The notes under the pieces were generated by a model, which worked only from the letters and a program-made list of their open reading frames with translations, did no database searches and had not been told where the DNA came from. Below are positions 21,165 through 34,980 of a stretch of 64,000 nucleotides of DNA, in pieces. Numbering within the stretch: position 1 is the stretch's first letter; each line of letters opens with the position of its first letter. The DNA lies in NCBI RefSeq assembly GCF_023343835.1, contig NC_064449.1, forward strand, positions 124,001 to 188,000. The letters run 5' to 3'. The stretch comes from Lagopus muta (Eukaryota; Chordata; Aves; Galliformes; Phasianidae). The position numbers and the translations under genes are program-made.

Positions 21165-21365
21165 TCCATTAATCCGCAGTTAGTCTGCCTTTTTTGTTAG
21201 GAAGATGAACTTGATGAGTTAATTAAGCCACAGCCTGTAAAACCAGTTTATTTGCATAGCAAACTCCTGGGCCAGTGTGCTGTGAGCGGGCATAGACGTG
21301 CAGACAATTCCGGGGAAATTACAGCCTCATTAATATGCTAATCTGGTTGCAGGCCTGGAACGAGT
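21165..21365. promoter_or_regulatory. Candidate enhancer: POU/homeodomain motif cluster
   Basis: Contains TTAATTAA (21219-21226), the octamer-like ATTTGCATA (21250-21258) and TAATATGCTAAT (21331-21342) within 125 bp of complex, CpG-poor sequence. Inference from motif density. Confidence 0.4.
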
Positions 21366-24300
21366 TTTGGGTTTGCAATGCTTGGGTTGGGGGGGGGGGG
21401 GGGGGGAATCGGGAAGGGTGTTGCCTAGCAACCCTTCCCTCCAGGTATCCCTTCTCTTGCTTGCCCTTGATATCCCCCAAGGATGGTGAGGGATGGGGGG
21501 GGGCCTGCCGCTGTCACACGCCAGTGAGCAGCAAGCCAGCGCCCAGCACCACCTCCTGGCTGCACCCCGCTCCCAAATCGGGATACAGAGATGCATTCTC
21601 TCCAACCCACCCTGCCCACCACTGTCCTGTTGTTCTCACTGTCCCCTCTTGCTGTCCCGTGAGCCTGGTGGTTCCTGCCTGCTCCAGGGTGGAAGCGTTA
21701 GGTGTGCAGGTGTCTGCAGCACCTCGGACCCTGGAGCAGATCCCTGGGCTGTGTCTTTTACTGCAGTTTCCTCCTATGCCTTCAGCAATACGGTGTGACA
21801 GTGTGCACGACCTGTCACTGCTGCCAGGGTAAGGGACATGCCTTGTTGACCCTGTGTCCCCCAGTGCTGGGGCCCGCTGGCTGCCTCACGGAACTTCTGC
21901 TGCCCTATCAGCACATTTCCATGGGGCCTCTGCAAAACTAGGCCAGGGTTGGGCAGGAGATCAGGTCAGTTCCATCCCATCCCATGCCTCTGTCTTGAGT
22001 CCATTCTTGCAGTGAGTGTCAGCTGGATGTCACAGCGGGGCGTGCTCAGACCCCTGCTTCACCACCACTGTCCCAGACGTGATGAACCAAGATCTCACTG
22101 CCGTGGTATTGAGATGCCCAAATTGGTTGGGCACTCTTTGCTTATCAAACCTGGCTCATCAGATAGAGATGGTTCTGGGTGGATGGGTGGATGTCTCTCC
22201 TCTCCCAGCGTGCTCTGCCTAGGGCAGATTAGGACCAGCCACCTCTACTCATTCCCTAGCTTGCTCTGAAGGGTTAACCATCATGCCACCCAAAATTGTT
22301 GCAGCAGAAGCAGCCAGAGGAGGCTGATGTAGTCCTTGGAACAGCAGGATCACTTCTGGGGACTGGTGTGAGACAGAAGCTGCTGCCTTCCTAATGGAGA
22401 GTGCCAGACTCTAGGACTATCCACCCATTAGTGTTCATAAGCTCAAATATTTATTGTTCATATTACCCCCAAAATGTGCTAAAAAGATGAAAAAAAGAAT
22501 TAATGTGCCAGATCTTGCATCCACCTTTTATCTTATTATAGTGCTAAAGCAGTATTAACATTTACAGTATATGAGCTCTGCTTTGCTTGTGCCTGAGGCC
22601 AGGGGGTTTAAGCCAGCACTGGAGTTAATAGTGAGTGCTGGTTAGAAAAAGCCCATTATGTAATAAAGTTGGAATTTCACTTGGGCTGCAGCCATGGGCT
22701 CCTTCCAATCGAGATGCCACGCTGTTCTCTCAGTGCACTTCAGCCTGATGCTTGCTCTAGCTCTCTCTCACTCATCCTCGAACAAAACCAGCATGGGGAA
22801 AATTGTTTTTCTTCCTGGTACTGGTGAATTGAAGAGCACTGTGTAGCTAATTGGTTCAGATGCTGACCAAGGAGCCTCGTCCCGTCCTAATGCTAAGAGT
22901 CGCCACGTGGCCAAATGCTCGCAGGCACTGGTCAATCTGTCGTGCAGGAGATGTCATGTCAGCTTCCTGGAGATCTCCTCTGTTGCCTGAGCATATCGAT
23001 TCAGCCTCCACACGTATGATGTGCTTCAAGTTGGGATTATGAACATCTCCTCTCTCCTGCTGGGATGAGGAGGAAAGCTCCATTCTCCCCCCCGAGGCAC
23101 CAGACTCTTCTGGCAGCCCTTGGGCTTCAGCGCTGGTTGTTTGGTGGCGGTGGGGGGCTGGTGTGTTCCAGTTTGATGGGAATTCCTCCAGGTTCTCCCT
23201 CCAGTCTGTGACTCCACAGTGACATGCAGTGGTTAGTGCCATCCAAATGGACAGGGTACCTCAGACAATTCTGGGGCTACCAAAAGTCACCTTTCCCGGA
23301 GCTGCCACAGACAACAAGTTCTCTGCGGTTCCAAAAGCTTCAGTGTCCACCTGAGATCCAGTACCTTTATTCATACCAGATAGCACCTCTTCATTTTGCA
23401 TGGATGCTGAGCAAACGCCATGCCCATGTTGTAACAAAGCCCCCATCTGGTGCACCCATACCATTGAACAGAGGCAGCTGCTGGTCTCTGTGTGCACTGA
23501 AAAGCCTTAAAGACCCTGACTAGCCACATCTCAACCTGCACCAACACCCTCTGCCCACACTGGGAACTTGTGTTGAAGCTCAGATCAGAGCCTTTCACTT
23601 TCTGAGCTTTGCTCTGGGTACACCTATTTCAGCCTTGCCTACCCCTGCCCATAGATCCTCTTGGTGACGGCACCAGCACACTTCTGGCCGTGGTGTTGGG
23701 CCTGTCACGTCGTTGGAGCTTGTTGGTCCCTGGGCTGTGCTGCTGGATGTGACCCTGACTTGCATTTCCAGATGCAAATCTGCCTCATTACTGCTGGCTT
23801 GGAGGTGGTGGGATGGATCCTGTGATGCCCCTGGGCCCTGCTGTACGGTGGCACAATGGGCAGCACTGTGTGGAGCCTTTGCCAGGCAGAGCCCTTTGCT
23901 GATGTGAACGTGACTTTGGCAAATCTCAGTTTATCTGCTGTATCTAAGGCTTGACTGACTTTCTTTTAAGCTTGAAGAATATTACAGCTGTGGCTGCTTT
24001 TACAATTCAGTCCTCCTATTATGTTCCCATGCATGGAGCAGATATTTAAGTGATCCTACTGAGGAAGACTCTGTAGAGAAGAAAAGGCTTCATGCTTTAG
24101 GAAATCAAATATTGCATCTAGCTTTCCTCAACCCCAATGTATGCAACTTTGCAGCAACAAGCTGGGGATAGTGAGTGGCCAGCAGCATGAGTGACACCTT
24201 CACAGCACTCTGAACTGAAGAACAAGATTTCCAGAGTGTTTGCCATCACGTTTTTTAGCAGAGAACTGGTTTTATGCTGTGGGAAGGCAGTGAGGCAGTG

Positions 24301-26875
24301 CCTGCATGCTTGGAGAGCCTACTAATCCTGGGCAGAGTTCTCACCACATCTCCTAGCTTGGTGTCTGACCGTTTCAGTCTCAGATTTTTGGACTCTTTCC
24401 CCTGTGGCTATTTGTTAGCAGAGCCACACAGACTATGAAAATAGAGCTGAGCCCTATTTGAAATTCAGAGGGCACTGTCAGCCCATGTCACTGCCAGAGA
24501 ATAAATAAATGCCTCCTCTGAACAAGTCAGGAATGATGTGTCACTGGGCTCATTCAAGGTCATACCCATAAACATGCGAGAGAGGCAGGAAGCAAACATG
24601 AACGGGATTGAATCTCAGCCCTCATTCTCCTGCAGGACAGAAATCCCCACAGCTGCAGGAGTTCCATGCACACAAAGGACAGAGCCTGGGGAAGCACTGG
24701 AGCAGCCCATGAGCCTTTGCTCGTGGTTGAATAAGGGTGTTTCAGAAGGGCTGGCTGTGCCAGTTGGTTTCAAGGAGGTCTGATATTGCAGCATGCTGTG
24801 CATCATCCAGTATGTGGGCTGGTGGGACTTTTCCATAAGGGTGCTGGATCCTGGTCCCAAGGGTACCTTAGGTCTCAGTGTGACCGAAGGATTTCCCAGC
24901 ATCTGTGTTTGGTGAGGCAGGTGAAGACCAGGCTACTTCGTGGATGTTCAGGTGCTTGGCTGCAAACCAGCAGCTCACCCTCCTTCTGGTAGCTTTGCAG
25001 AACTGTGCATTTCTCCTTCCCTCCGTTGTGTTGGGTGCCATGGTCCTTTCCTCCAATCCCTGTGCTAAACCTGTGGGGAAAAGCAAACAAAGAGGGAGAA
25101 TCCAACCAAGAAAATATCCTCATCCTGGCAAGAGCCCTCTAGGGCTCTGGGTAGTGCTCAGACCTCAGGTCCAGGGCTGCTCAGCTCTGACTCTTCATGG
25201 TACTTCTCACCCTTTGACAAATCCTGGCATTTACGAAGTTATTATACCTTATTATGAATTGGATTTTAATCTATTGTAAATAGTCCAACCATTATAGTGT
25301 CATAAGAAGCAATTAGCCCCCCTGCTTGCTTATATGCATGAGGGGAAAGCTTTAATATCATGGAGCCATGCGGGCTTGATGGGGCTTCAGCCTCCGTGCG
25401 TTCAGAAGGCTGTGCTCTCGGGGTGTTAACCTGCTCGTGTCTGCTGCATCCAATGCCTGCAAGTGTCTCCTCTGTGTCCTGAGGAGGTCTCCAAAGGCAG
25501 AGCCTCCCCAGCTGATAGCAGCCTGGGATCGCTCTCTTTGGGTGTGCTCTGCCACACAGCTGGAAATCTTCTGGAGGATGGATGATAAATTGTGGTTTCT
25601 TTGCATTGCCCTTAACCCAGTCACAAAGGGGATTATCATCTGTGGGGAGGAGAGGTGCCTGGAATCCAGTGCCTGCCTTTCCTCAGGGTGATTATTTCCA
25701 GTCTTGGCAAACCTTTTCTCTTTTGCGGTGTGGAGGAAATTCATTATCTGGAGCTAGCATCTCTGTGGGTTATAAATGAGCCTACCTTCTCTGCGCCCGT
25801 GTTGTGGAGCTGGGGGGACTGGGTGCTCGTCACAGCTGTCCCCGCTGGGTGTTGTTCATGATGAATAACATCTCCTGGTTAATGGGGAGTCAGTGTTCCT
25901 CCAGCAGCAAGGAAGGCGTGGTATCCTCAGCTCTGGTCATGACTGGTGCACAGTGGGAGCTTTGGTCATTGTTTTAGGGGAGCACTGAGGTGGCTCTGCC
26001 TGGTGATGTGCCTGCAGATGATCAGTGTGCATGGAGCAGAGCTGGGGGTGGGAAACTGTGCTGCAGCTGCCCACTGTGACAGAGGCATGGTGTGTGGTGG
26101 ACATAAGTGTTCAGTGCTGTCCCCAGGCCTACTGCTGAAACTGGCACCCACCTTCATTCCACATCCAGCAGGAATTTGTCTGGGAAAAGGTTTTCCAACC
26201 TCCTCCGAGGATGGCCCATGCTATGTCTTTCCTTCCTCCTTGCCGTTGAGGTCCCATTTTTGGGATTTCCTCGCTCCCGGGGGCACTCCTGCAGAAATTT
26301 CCACACAGGGGTTTGCCCCAGGAACATAACCTCCCCCCTAATCCTTTCTTTGCCACATGAAAGGAGCTGGCTGCCTGTTAATTGCGTGAACCTTCTCATG
26401 GGCAATTGAGCTGGCTGTGTGTGCGTGCATTCATGCTGCCTGCGAGTTCTCGTCTGATTCATGCTCACAGGTGACTGAAAAGAAGCCAAATTTTTGCAGC
26501 AAAACACGGCACTGCTGGCTGTGTCCACCTGCATGCAGGCAGCATCCTTTCTGCCAGTGCCCATTTTTGCCCCTGCCGCTGTTTTCATATCGTGCGACGA
26601 CACGTCCCCGTTGCTGAAATGCTGCATCTCTGGACACACCTCTGCCTGTGAGCTCCCCTCTTTGTGTCTGGTTGCATTTAATGGTGAATTAGAATACAAC
26701 AATCCTTGGGGATGTGAGCAGTGTTCCTCTCTTTCCCCACCACCTTCCTTTGCTTATCTGCTGAGATCAGGGCCAAGCAGCCCAGGTGGGTGAGGCAAGT
26801 CCAGGCAAAAGCTTAAAGCAATGCCAGCATCTCCACTTTACACATGGAGGGGGCTGGGGAGAGGGGAGAGAGAAG
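21366..26875. other. Gene desert segment
   Basis: No gene recognised. Contents: an 18-bp G run (21389-21406) and AT-rich complex blocks at about 22430-22600 and 25230-25370 that could be regulatory. The remainder looks unique and featureless. Confidence 0.55.
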
Positions 26876-26879
26876 CAGC

Positions 26880-27110
26880 TTGTAATTACAGAGTAAGAGG
26901 CGACGATAAAATGATAATGGGAGAGTTCTGACCCAGCCGAGCCAGTTCTGTGAAGCTGTGAAATAAATTTAGCAAAAGAGTGAGGGCACAGGGGCTCTCG
27001 GGCTGGGTTACAGCTGAAATACTGGTTTCACAAACAAGATGTAAATTGGATTGCAAACATCTAATTAACCTCTTTGCTTATTTTTGTTGGGAAAGGTGAC
27101 AGATCCCAGC
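26880..27110. promoter_or_regulatory. Candidate enhancer block
   Basis: CpG-poor complex sequence with the homeodomain palindrome TGTAATTACA (26881-26890), GATAA cores near 26905-26915 and CTAATTAA (27061-27068). Conservation untested. Confidence 0.38.
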
Positions 27111-30100
27111 CAAAGCTGGCACTGCTGCTTGGTCTCACTGTGTGACAGAGGATCTGGAGAAGAGGGGAGGAAAATGTTGGTGTGCTCCTTGCTGGGAGGC
27201 ACTGAAGAGAACAGACCTTCAGGCTCAGCTGTCCAGGATGGAAGCTGTGTGCAATGTCTGTCCTTGCTGCGAGGAAAGGCGTTGCTGTGGTCCCCTCTGA
27301 GGTTCTTTGTTCCTCACATGGAGCTCTCAGCCTGCAGGGGCTGTCCTGTGCCCCCCAGCTGTGTGCCCTGAGCCAGGGTTGCCTCTTCCAAATCAGACCC
27401 AGACTCATCACAGAGCAGAAGCAGAGCAGGAAAAGGGCCTTCTGTGCTGCTCCCTGGGCTCCAAGGTTTGCTGTTTATCTTCCTCGAGGGCAATTGTTCC
27501 ACATGGCTTTCAGAAGCGTAACATCGTGACCCCCCCCCATACTCTCGCTGCCTCCTACCTCCCCCTCACCCCAACCTCTTCTCTTTTTCACCCCACATTC
27601 CCCCAGGGGCTTCCAGCCAGTGCAAATGGTCCCTTGGCAGCAATGATGAAGATGGATGTCTGATTGATTCTCTCTCCTCTGTGCAACCCCCTCTCCAGCC
27701 CCCTCTTTCCCTCTCCCCTCCCTGCCCCCCCCCTCTTTCCATGCCCTTCTGGCAGAAAATTAAAAGGCTATTTGTTAAAGGGTGAAAGCCCTCAGGTGCA
27801 GCCCCCGGCTGGACAATTTGTCTCCATGAAAAGGATGCTATTATGAGAGCGGCTGGATCCAGGAGGAGGGGGAGAATTTGCCAGGAGAGACAAGAGCAGC
27901 AGGGAGGGGGTAGGAGGCAACTCAGAGGGACAATGCGGTGGTGGAGCTTATTGCTGGGACTGGATGCCACTCAGTGGGGACAGCCATGTGCCAGAGAGAG
28001 CAAGGTCAGTGGTGATTAGAAGTGCCGCCCTACCAATGCTCCTCCAGCAGTGGCTCCGCAAACCCTCAAGTCAAAGGAGATGGAGGGTTGGGCATAGCGA
28101 GGGCTGCCAGGGAACTGTGCTGAGCTTGGTCAGCCCTTCAGATCTCCATCTACTTCTCTGGAGCCTCTTCTTATCCAGTGAATGTATCAGGCAAGCAGAG
28201 CTATTCATCTCAGCGTGTATTTGTCCAGTTCACCACCACTCTCCGTCCTTCTCCTGCCTCTATCATCAAGCACCCATTATCCACCCTCTCGATTTGCCTG
28301 TGTCTCTGATGGTAGGTTTTAATATGAGCACACATCTGAAGACCTGCAATCCTTAACCAATGAGGAAGACCCCCAAGAAGCTGCTGGAGACTCCAGCCCT
28401 TCCTTCTCAAAAAACAGATCTTCACAAATTAGAACTGTCCAGTGAAATACCACTACTATGAGGAAGCTACTGTGGGAGTGAGATGTGCTCAGAGGTTGGC
28501 TCCAAACTGGGAGATGCTGAACATCACTGAGATGGGAGAGCCAAGGGCAGGATTGAGACCTTTGGCTCACTGTTGACCCCCGCCATCAGCAAAGAAGAAA
28601 AATGAGGGAAGCAAATGGGCACTTGCCTTGGCAACAAGAAAAGTACTTGTGGCGCTCTGGTATGGGGGAGAAGTGACTTTGCTGGAGCATTTCACAGAAT
28701 CAATTGCAGAATCACAAAACTGTAGGAGCTGGAAGGGGCCCCAAGAGCTTGTTTTATCCAACAGACCCGCTAAAGCAGGTTTCTTACAGTAATGCACTCT
28801 GGGTGCCACCTTACAGCTGCTGTATGGGAAGCTGATGGTGAAGTTGGTGAGATTCCAGTCCTCCACCTCATCACAAAGCTGGTCAGGAAAAAAATAATGG
28901 AGTTTTGGTTTTCAGCCACACAAAGTGGGACCTGATGGGAGGGGCCCTCTGCAGAGGTTCTTGCTGAAGGTCAGTTGGTGAGCCTCCAAGAAACAGGACA
29001 GAGCTCTGGGTACCAAGGCATGGAAAGCATGCAAGAATGGGAGTGATGGGATGTGGAGGGAGGATGCAGGTCCTATAAAGGTTGTCTATAGGGGTGGGCA
29101 CTGTGCCTTGTCCAAATGCCCTACTTATACCTCTCTGATTTGATCAGGCAGTGTTCCTCTCTGGAGGCTTGTGCTCTGACTTTCTTGAGCCTCAGGTGTA
29201 GACAGGGCTCAAAAAGTGTCTTTGAGTTACCTGCATGTTGCTCACCTATGGAGTACAGCCGTGTAGCACCTCTGATTTGGTTCATTTGGAGTGCAATTCT
29301 CATGATGAAGGCAGGAATGTAGAGGAGAAGGAGGAGAGAACAGGGTGGCCAATTGCTGACCTACTTCTCCAGGAGCTAATGAACACCTACTCATTTCCCT
29401 GCCATGCAATGGCTGCAGTGCTCCAGACAGAAATGTTGCTTTCCTCCTGCGGGCATGCTCTCCCAGCAGCTCCTAAGCCCAGCTAAAATAGATCATGCTG
29501 CAAGATTTTAATGATTCAGCATTTCTGCTGCTGCTGATTTACTGACTGATACTCAACTTTTTATCAGCAGAAGAACTGTTTGGCCATCAGGATCTGCAGG
29601 TGGCTGTGAAGTGAGTTAAATAATAATATTTTTGGGATGCAAAGATGGATTGGTTGGATGCAGCTGCACAGCCATCCAGGCGGTGAAGTAAAGGCCAAGA
29701 TAGGAGCTAAAATAAGGAGTCTCCACTTGCTTCTGCAGCCTGCCAACACTAACACAGGCTTAACCTACACACGTGCTCATTTTCTGTTAATTTATTTTAA
29801 GTTTCTCCTTGCCAGAATCACCTATTTGATTGAGGGGTGCAAGTGATGTGTCGATCACATATGAGGTTTGTACGATGGGCAACCGCATCCTTACACAAGT
29901 GGTGCAGGGTAAAACCATTCCAGAGGGATGTGCAGAGGAGCATGTCACCATCCCCAGGTGATGATGAGGATGATGCTGAGCCTGGAGAACTTGAAAGCAG
30001 CAGGAGATGCTGGTGGGGGAGGAACAGAAATGTTGAGAGGAGGCTTTGCAGAGGGGCTGTGAGCAGCAGGAAGACACAGGAGCAGAGGGGGACAGCCTGA

Positions 30101-30605
30101 ACGAACACAGGCACAGCTGGAGCTGCAGCTCCCCTCTGACCTGGCCCAGGTGAGCTGAGCTCAAATGGGTTGGGGGACAAAATGAGGAAAAAAACCAAGA
30201 GAATAAAATGTCCCAAGTCTGAATAGAAAGGCTCTCTGGAGATGGAAATCTTAGAGCTGCTCTGTGATGATGACTGAAAACTTTGAGAAATATGAAGTGG
30301 AAACCAATGAAGTGCAGTGAGCATGCTGGAAGTGGAGCCTAATTGAGAGACAAAACGGGGAGCGGATAGGTGGCCCTGCTCAGCACTCTGGGGGCTTTGG
30401 GGCATTCTGTGTCACAGCCCTTCCCATGCCCTTACTTGCTGGCTCATCTCACTTTCCTCTGGGCCTTCAAGGCTCTGCTGCAGCAACAAAGTCCAGTGGG
30501 GTGCAGATGCCCCACTTCCTTTGCTCTCAGGACTAGATTTGGGGGTGAGGCTTGGGGACAGAGGATCCCACTGTCTGATCACTGTCTGCTCCTCCTGCTG
30601 TGGCT
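27111..30605. other. Gene desert segment
   Basis: No gene. A pyrimidine-rich stretch lies at about 27530-27760 and an AT-rich, possibly regulatory piece at about 27755-27850. One CR1 fragment is listed separately. Confidence 0.55.
28692..28785 (-). repeat. CR1 LINE 3' fragment (reverse orientation)
   Basis: Starts CACAGAATCAATTGCAGAAT, then GGAGCTGGAAGGGGCCCCAA, TTATCCAACAGACCCGCTAA and AGCAGGTTTCTTACAG: the reverse complement of a CR1 3' end with its short terminal repeats. 5'-truncated, diverged, non-coding. Confidence 0.65.
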
Positions 30606-30609
30606 GTGG

Positions 30610-30780
30610 GGAAGCCTAATGAATTAACGCTGATTAAGTGCTTTCAGGTAATCAGATAAACGTGTCATAAAAGTGTTTTGCAGTGATATGGTGTCTTTGT
30701 AGTGAGGAGAAAGTGATGATTCCAAATAAAATGCCCATATTAAGCCACGGTAAAGTACAAATGTGCCTTCAGACCTGAGG
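30610..30780. promoter_or_regulatory. Candidate enhancer with homeodomain and NKX2-like motifs
   Basis: TAATGAATTAA (30617-30627) is followed by TTAAGTG (30634-30640), an NKX2-type core, and GGTAATCAGATAAAC. The sequence is complex and CpG-poor. Confidence 0.38.
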
Positions 30781-33700
30781 TGAGCTCTGCATTAGGGGCA
30801 AAAATGCGTTACAGCCCTGGCCAGGCTCACACCTCTCCTTCCACAGGGCCTCCTCTTGACCCAGCCCTCCTCTCCTGGAGCCTTCCTGTGGTGACCAAGA
30901 TTAATTGCCTCCCGCTCAGCCTTTTGGGCTTCCCCCATCTGATAATGTGTGAATGAGGCTGACAGGCTCTCGCAGCTTTCCATCCTGCCTCCCAACACCA
31001 CCAAGCTCCAGCAGGACTGTGGCATCCCCAGCCCCCTTCCCAGGCTCATCCCTCAACCTGCAGTACCTCTGGAGGGGAATGCCACAGGGCTACTCCTGCT
31101 GGGACAAGAGAAATCAGCCCCCAAACCTGAATCTGCTAACACAGATTCACTCCTGAGCACACTGCAAGCCTTGATGTGCGAGGCTGCCTTTGTCCAGGGA
31201 CACTGCAGCTGGGAGACATCTAATGGTGATTAGAAGGGACACCAGCCTCCCTGTGCTCAGCTGAAAGCCTGTGCTCCCAGGTTGCTCGCTGGAAATTGGC
31301 TGCAAATTCAGCAGCTGGTGCCAAGCTCCTGTGCCTGCCCAGCCTCTCAAGCAGCTTTTCTTTCTTGTTTTCTTCCAACAGTGTCTCCTGGCAGGCATGC
31401 AGGTGGTGACATCTTGGGCTCTTACCCCATGCTCCTTCCCCAGTTCTGGCGCCTTTTGCATTTCTTCCCAGGGAGATTATTTCCATTGGCTTTTTCCCTC
31501 CACATCAACAGGGGTTTTCTTTTTCTTCTTTCTCATCAAAGTGAATGAACTTGTTGCACCCCAAAGTTAAAAGCATCAAGATGAAGTGGTGCAACTTCTC
31601 CTGCGTGCTACCAGTTAGACGCATCTTTTTAGCTAAGCTGATTTTCCATATTTGACAAGATTTTGTGTTTTTGAGGTGAATTTCTCAATCATTCTGTGAA
31701 AACATTCTGAAGAATGAAAAATTGGTCTTCAAAAAATAATCAATCAGATTTTCTTCCAAGCTGGAGTCCACTTAACTTTTTGTCTGAAGGACTGGACAGC
31801 ATCCCAGAGGAATTGCTGTTCATCCTGACAATGAGGTGAGCCCTCGTGGCTGCAGAAGAAGGTGACTTCAGTCAGGTTTGCACAGGGAAGGGGAAGGATG
31901 GTGATCCTAAAGTTCCCTTTGACTTCATCTCCCTACGAGCTGATGGCAATTGACACTCTGTGGGATCAATTGACCTCCAATGGTTGAGCTCACATGGTGT
32001 TCCCATCCATCCTTCCCTGTGTGTCCCCTGCCCTGGCAGCCCTGTGGGGCAAGAAGAGCTGCCAAAGAGAAGGGAAGAATGCTCTTGAGGTCTCCCCAGA
32101 CCCTATAAAGCTCAAGATTCCTTTCTCTTTGTGTCACCAGTGGAGGAAAACTTGTGATGCCCATAGTTGTGTATCCAGCAGTGTTGGGTGTGCTCAGGGA
32201 AATTTGAGATGGGGAAATACAGAGCCATTCCTGCAGCAGCCTAGCTGTGCTCTGGGGCTAGGGCTTCTCTGTTCACGGGCTGGGGCCATGTCTGTGCTGC
32301 CTTTGTCCTGGCCCCGCGTTTCATCTCTCGCCGGCATACGTGGGCTGGGGAAGCACGGCGTGGGGTCATGTTTGTTGTGTTTCCAAGAAGCCCCTCCAGA
32401 AAAAACATCCTTGAAACACAGAGGTTTCCCTTCTGCTGGCATACAAATGAACCCCAAACAGAGCCCACTTCAAAGCTGCCGCCTAATGAGCTGCTCCCTG
32501 TCCCAGTGTGACGAGGGCCCTAACGAAGCTTCAAGATTACAAAGGCACCAGCTTTGCTTTTTGAGCTTGATCAGCGGAAAAAAAGAGGAGGAAGAGGGGG
32601 CAGGGAGCAGGATGCCAGCACAGGAGGGGCTGATACTTTTCTTCATGCCCCCCATCCCCTATCCTCTCCTGAAGTACCGAGAGTGCCAATCCCAATTCGA
32701 CCCAAAGCCCCCAAGCACAGAGGTGTGGGTCTGTGGGTTTGGCCCTGGCACACTGGGGGCTGCAAATACTGGCCTTAATCCCCAGCACGCATCAGCCAGC
32801 TACAACACGCTGGCCCCAAAAGCCTGTGGCAGGTGCAGGAATCAGCTATGACAAAACAAGGGCAGCAGCAAACAAGGGCTGGCTGCAAATCCCACAGGAA
32901 ACTCCAGGAAGGGAATGGACTCATGGGTTTTCCTCCTCATTTTGAGCAGGGAGCAAACAAAAATAATTTGTTTGTGCAAAACGTTGCTTCTATTGCTTTT
33001 CCCCTACCACAGAAGATGCTTCCTTCTTTCCTGAGATTTCTGGAGATTTTCTGGTTTTGCTCACAAATATGTTGTTTTTCTACTTTCATTTTGTCCACAG
33101 TATTTTTGGCTGCCTGAGATAGCATTTTCTGCCACAAAAATATGAAACAAAGCTAAAAACTACACAACCAGACTCCGTGTCTCCTCATGTTACATGGAAG
33201 TTCTGCCGCCCGGCAAGCAGGGGACATTTTCCTTGGGGCCAGATACCCCCAGTGCACCCAGAGCTGCTTCAGCCCCCAGATCACAGGGTGATCCTGTGCC
33301 CATGGTTGGTGTGTGCTGAGCCAGTGTGCAGATCCAGTTGGGATGCGCTGCTGAGGCTGCCCTATTCCTCCAAACTCAGCCTTCCCAGAGCAAAACTCCT
33401 TCCCCAAGCACAGCACCCCCTTCCTCCCCAGTATAAATAAATAACCTGCAGTCTCAACTCACTCCCACTCCAGAGGGCCGCATGGTGATGGATATACCCA
33501 GCCAGGCATTGTTCCAGCATGAGGTAATAACAAATCTTCGATTGCTGGCTGCTAATGCTGCTGACACCCGGCTGTGTTCAGAGCGGCTGCGCACAGGCAG
33601 CAGGCGATGGATGGAGTGCCAGCCCTGTGGCCGAGATGCCAATACTGCTGATCCGCCCTGACATTGATTCCCACTTCTTCTTCTGTATTTTTTCCCTCTT

Positions 33701-34280
33701 GGTCAGGGAACACGTAAGTATGTGTGGCTGGCCCCATGTGACTGAGCTGCAGATTGTCACTTGGGAGCCCTCAAAAAGGGCATTCTGGGCAGGAGCACAG
33801 TGCACTTTTTCCATCCACAGGGAGCCCTGAGCATCACTCCACACCTCCAGCCCCATGTCCTCCTGGGCATGGGATGGGGATTTGGATTTGGATGGGGATT
33901 TTCTTTGCCATTTTCATCCATTTGCAAAGTCCCCCATGAGCACCAGGACACATCCTGGCTTCTCCTGCACGGAGCCGGCCTTGAGGCACATCCTAGCTTG
34001 GATCACTGCTGGCAGCAGTGTGGTGGCCCTGCAGCAGCTGTCTGCATGCCTCCCTGGAAATGGGAAGCCAGGGCTGGAGTGAGCTTGTGCCCCATTGCGT
34101 CCCATCCCTGCTGAACCCGGAACGAATTCAGCCACTGCCTCTGGTTAAAAACAAGACAGCGAGCAGCCTCTCCCGCCCCACTGCCGAGGGAGGAACAAAA
34201 CCTGCAGTAAGGCCCTCGAGCGGGTAATCTCTCCTTCAGATGTGTCCCAGCATCCCTCCGCCATGCGTGGCCCCGGCAGC
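30781..34280. other. Gene desert segment
   Basis: No gene recognised; the 285-residue open frame at 31994-32851 (+) has no motif, no start context of note and no splice logic. An AT-rich piece at about 31590-31760 is the only compositional change. Confidence 0.55.
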
Positions 34281-34480
34281 CACCACTTGAATTAGCACCA
34301 AAGGATTATGGGAGCCACAGTCATTAATCTAGGTGACAAACAGGACTCTGAAGGAATATTTGCACCCCGAAATTGAAAAGATTAGGCCATATTTGTCAAG
34401 GATTGGTAGGCTTTATCGCCTCCAGAGCAGATGCTGTTAAATATTCATGAGCTGCATAAGTGGGAGAAGACCTCGCTAGG
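34281..34480. promoter_or_regulatory. Candidate enhancer with OTX-, NKX- and homeodomain-type motifs
   Basis: CACTTGA near 34284, GGATTA at 34303-34308, ATTAATCT near 34323, and AAATATTCATGAGCTGCATA near 34440-34458, in CpG-poor complex DNA. Confidence 0.36.
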
Positions 34481-34504
34481 CCTGATGACTTTCAGAGAGA
34501 GGAG

Positions 34505-34980
34505 GGAAGGGGGGGACGAGGATGGGAGGGTAGGGGGGGGAAGGCATCGGCACGCGGTGCTGGTGTGGGGCTGCCCCAAGGAGCCCGTGCTGCTGTGCTG
34601 GTGCTGTAGGACCAGCGGCCACTGCTCTGCCACAGCCATGGCCCTGCTCCTGCCCCTCAGCTGTACTAGGGCTCTGGTTTGGAGATGGCCCCCCTCTGTA
34701 TCCCCCTGATAAGTCCTGAAGAGCACATCCCTGTTTTCTGCCTCCACAGAGACCCCCGGCTCAGGGCATGGGACACATAGCAGTGCCCGTGGGGTGGAGC
34801 GGGGTGTGGGCAGTGGGTGGGGAGGTGGGGATGTGGGTTTGGGAGTGGGGAGGTGGGGATGAAAGCAGCCTGAGGAAGGGAGGCATGGGAATGAGGGGAG
34901 AGAGAGAAGATGTACTCAGAGAGGGATGCTCAGGGAAAGAAAAATGGAGCAGAAGGAAAGAGAATAAATAGGAAAAATGT
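34505..34980. other. G-rich low-complexity stretch
   Basis: Imperfect GTGGGGA-type repetition at about 34790-34865 plus purine-rich 34900-34970. No gene. Confidence 0.6.

Noticed and set aside
31994-32851. 285-residue open frame in the desert
   Set aside because: No recognisable motif, mixed composition typical of GC-richer non-coding DNA, no exon boundaries or neighbours supporting a gene.
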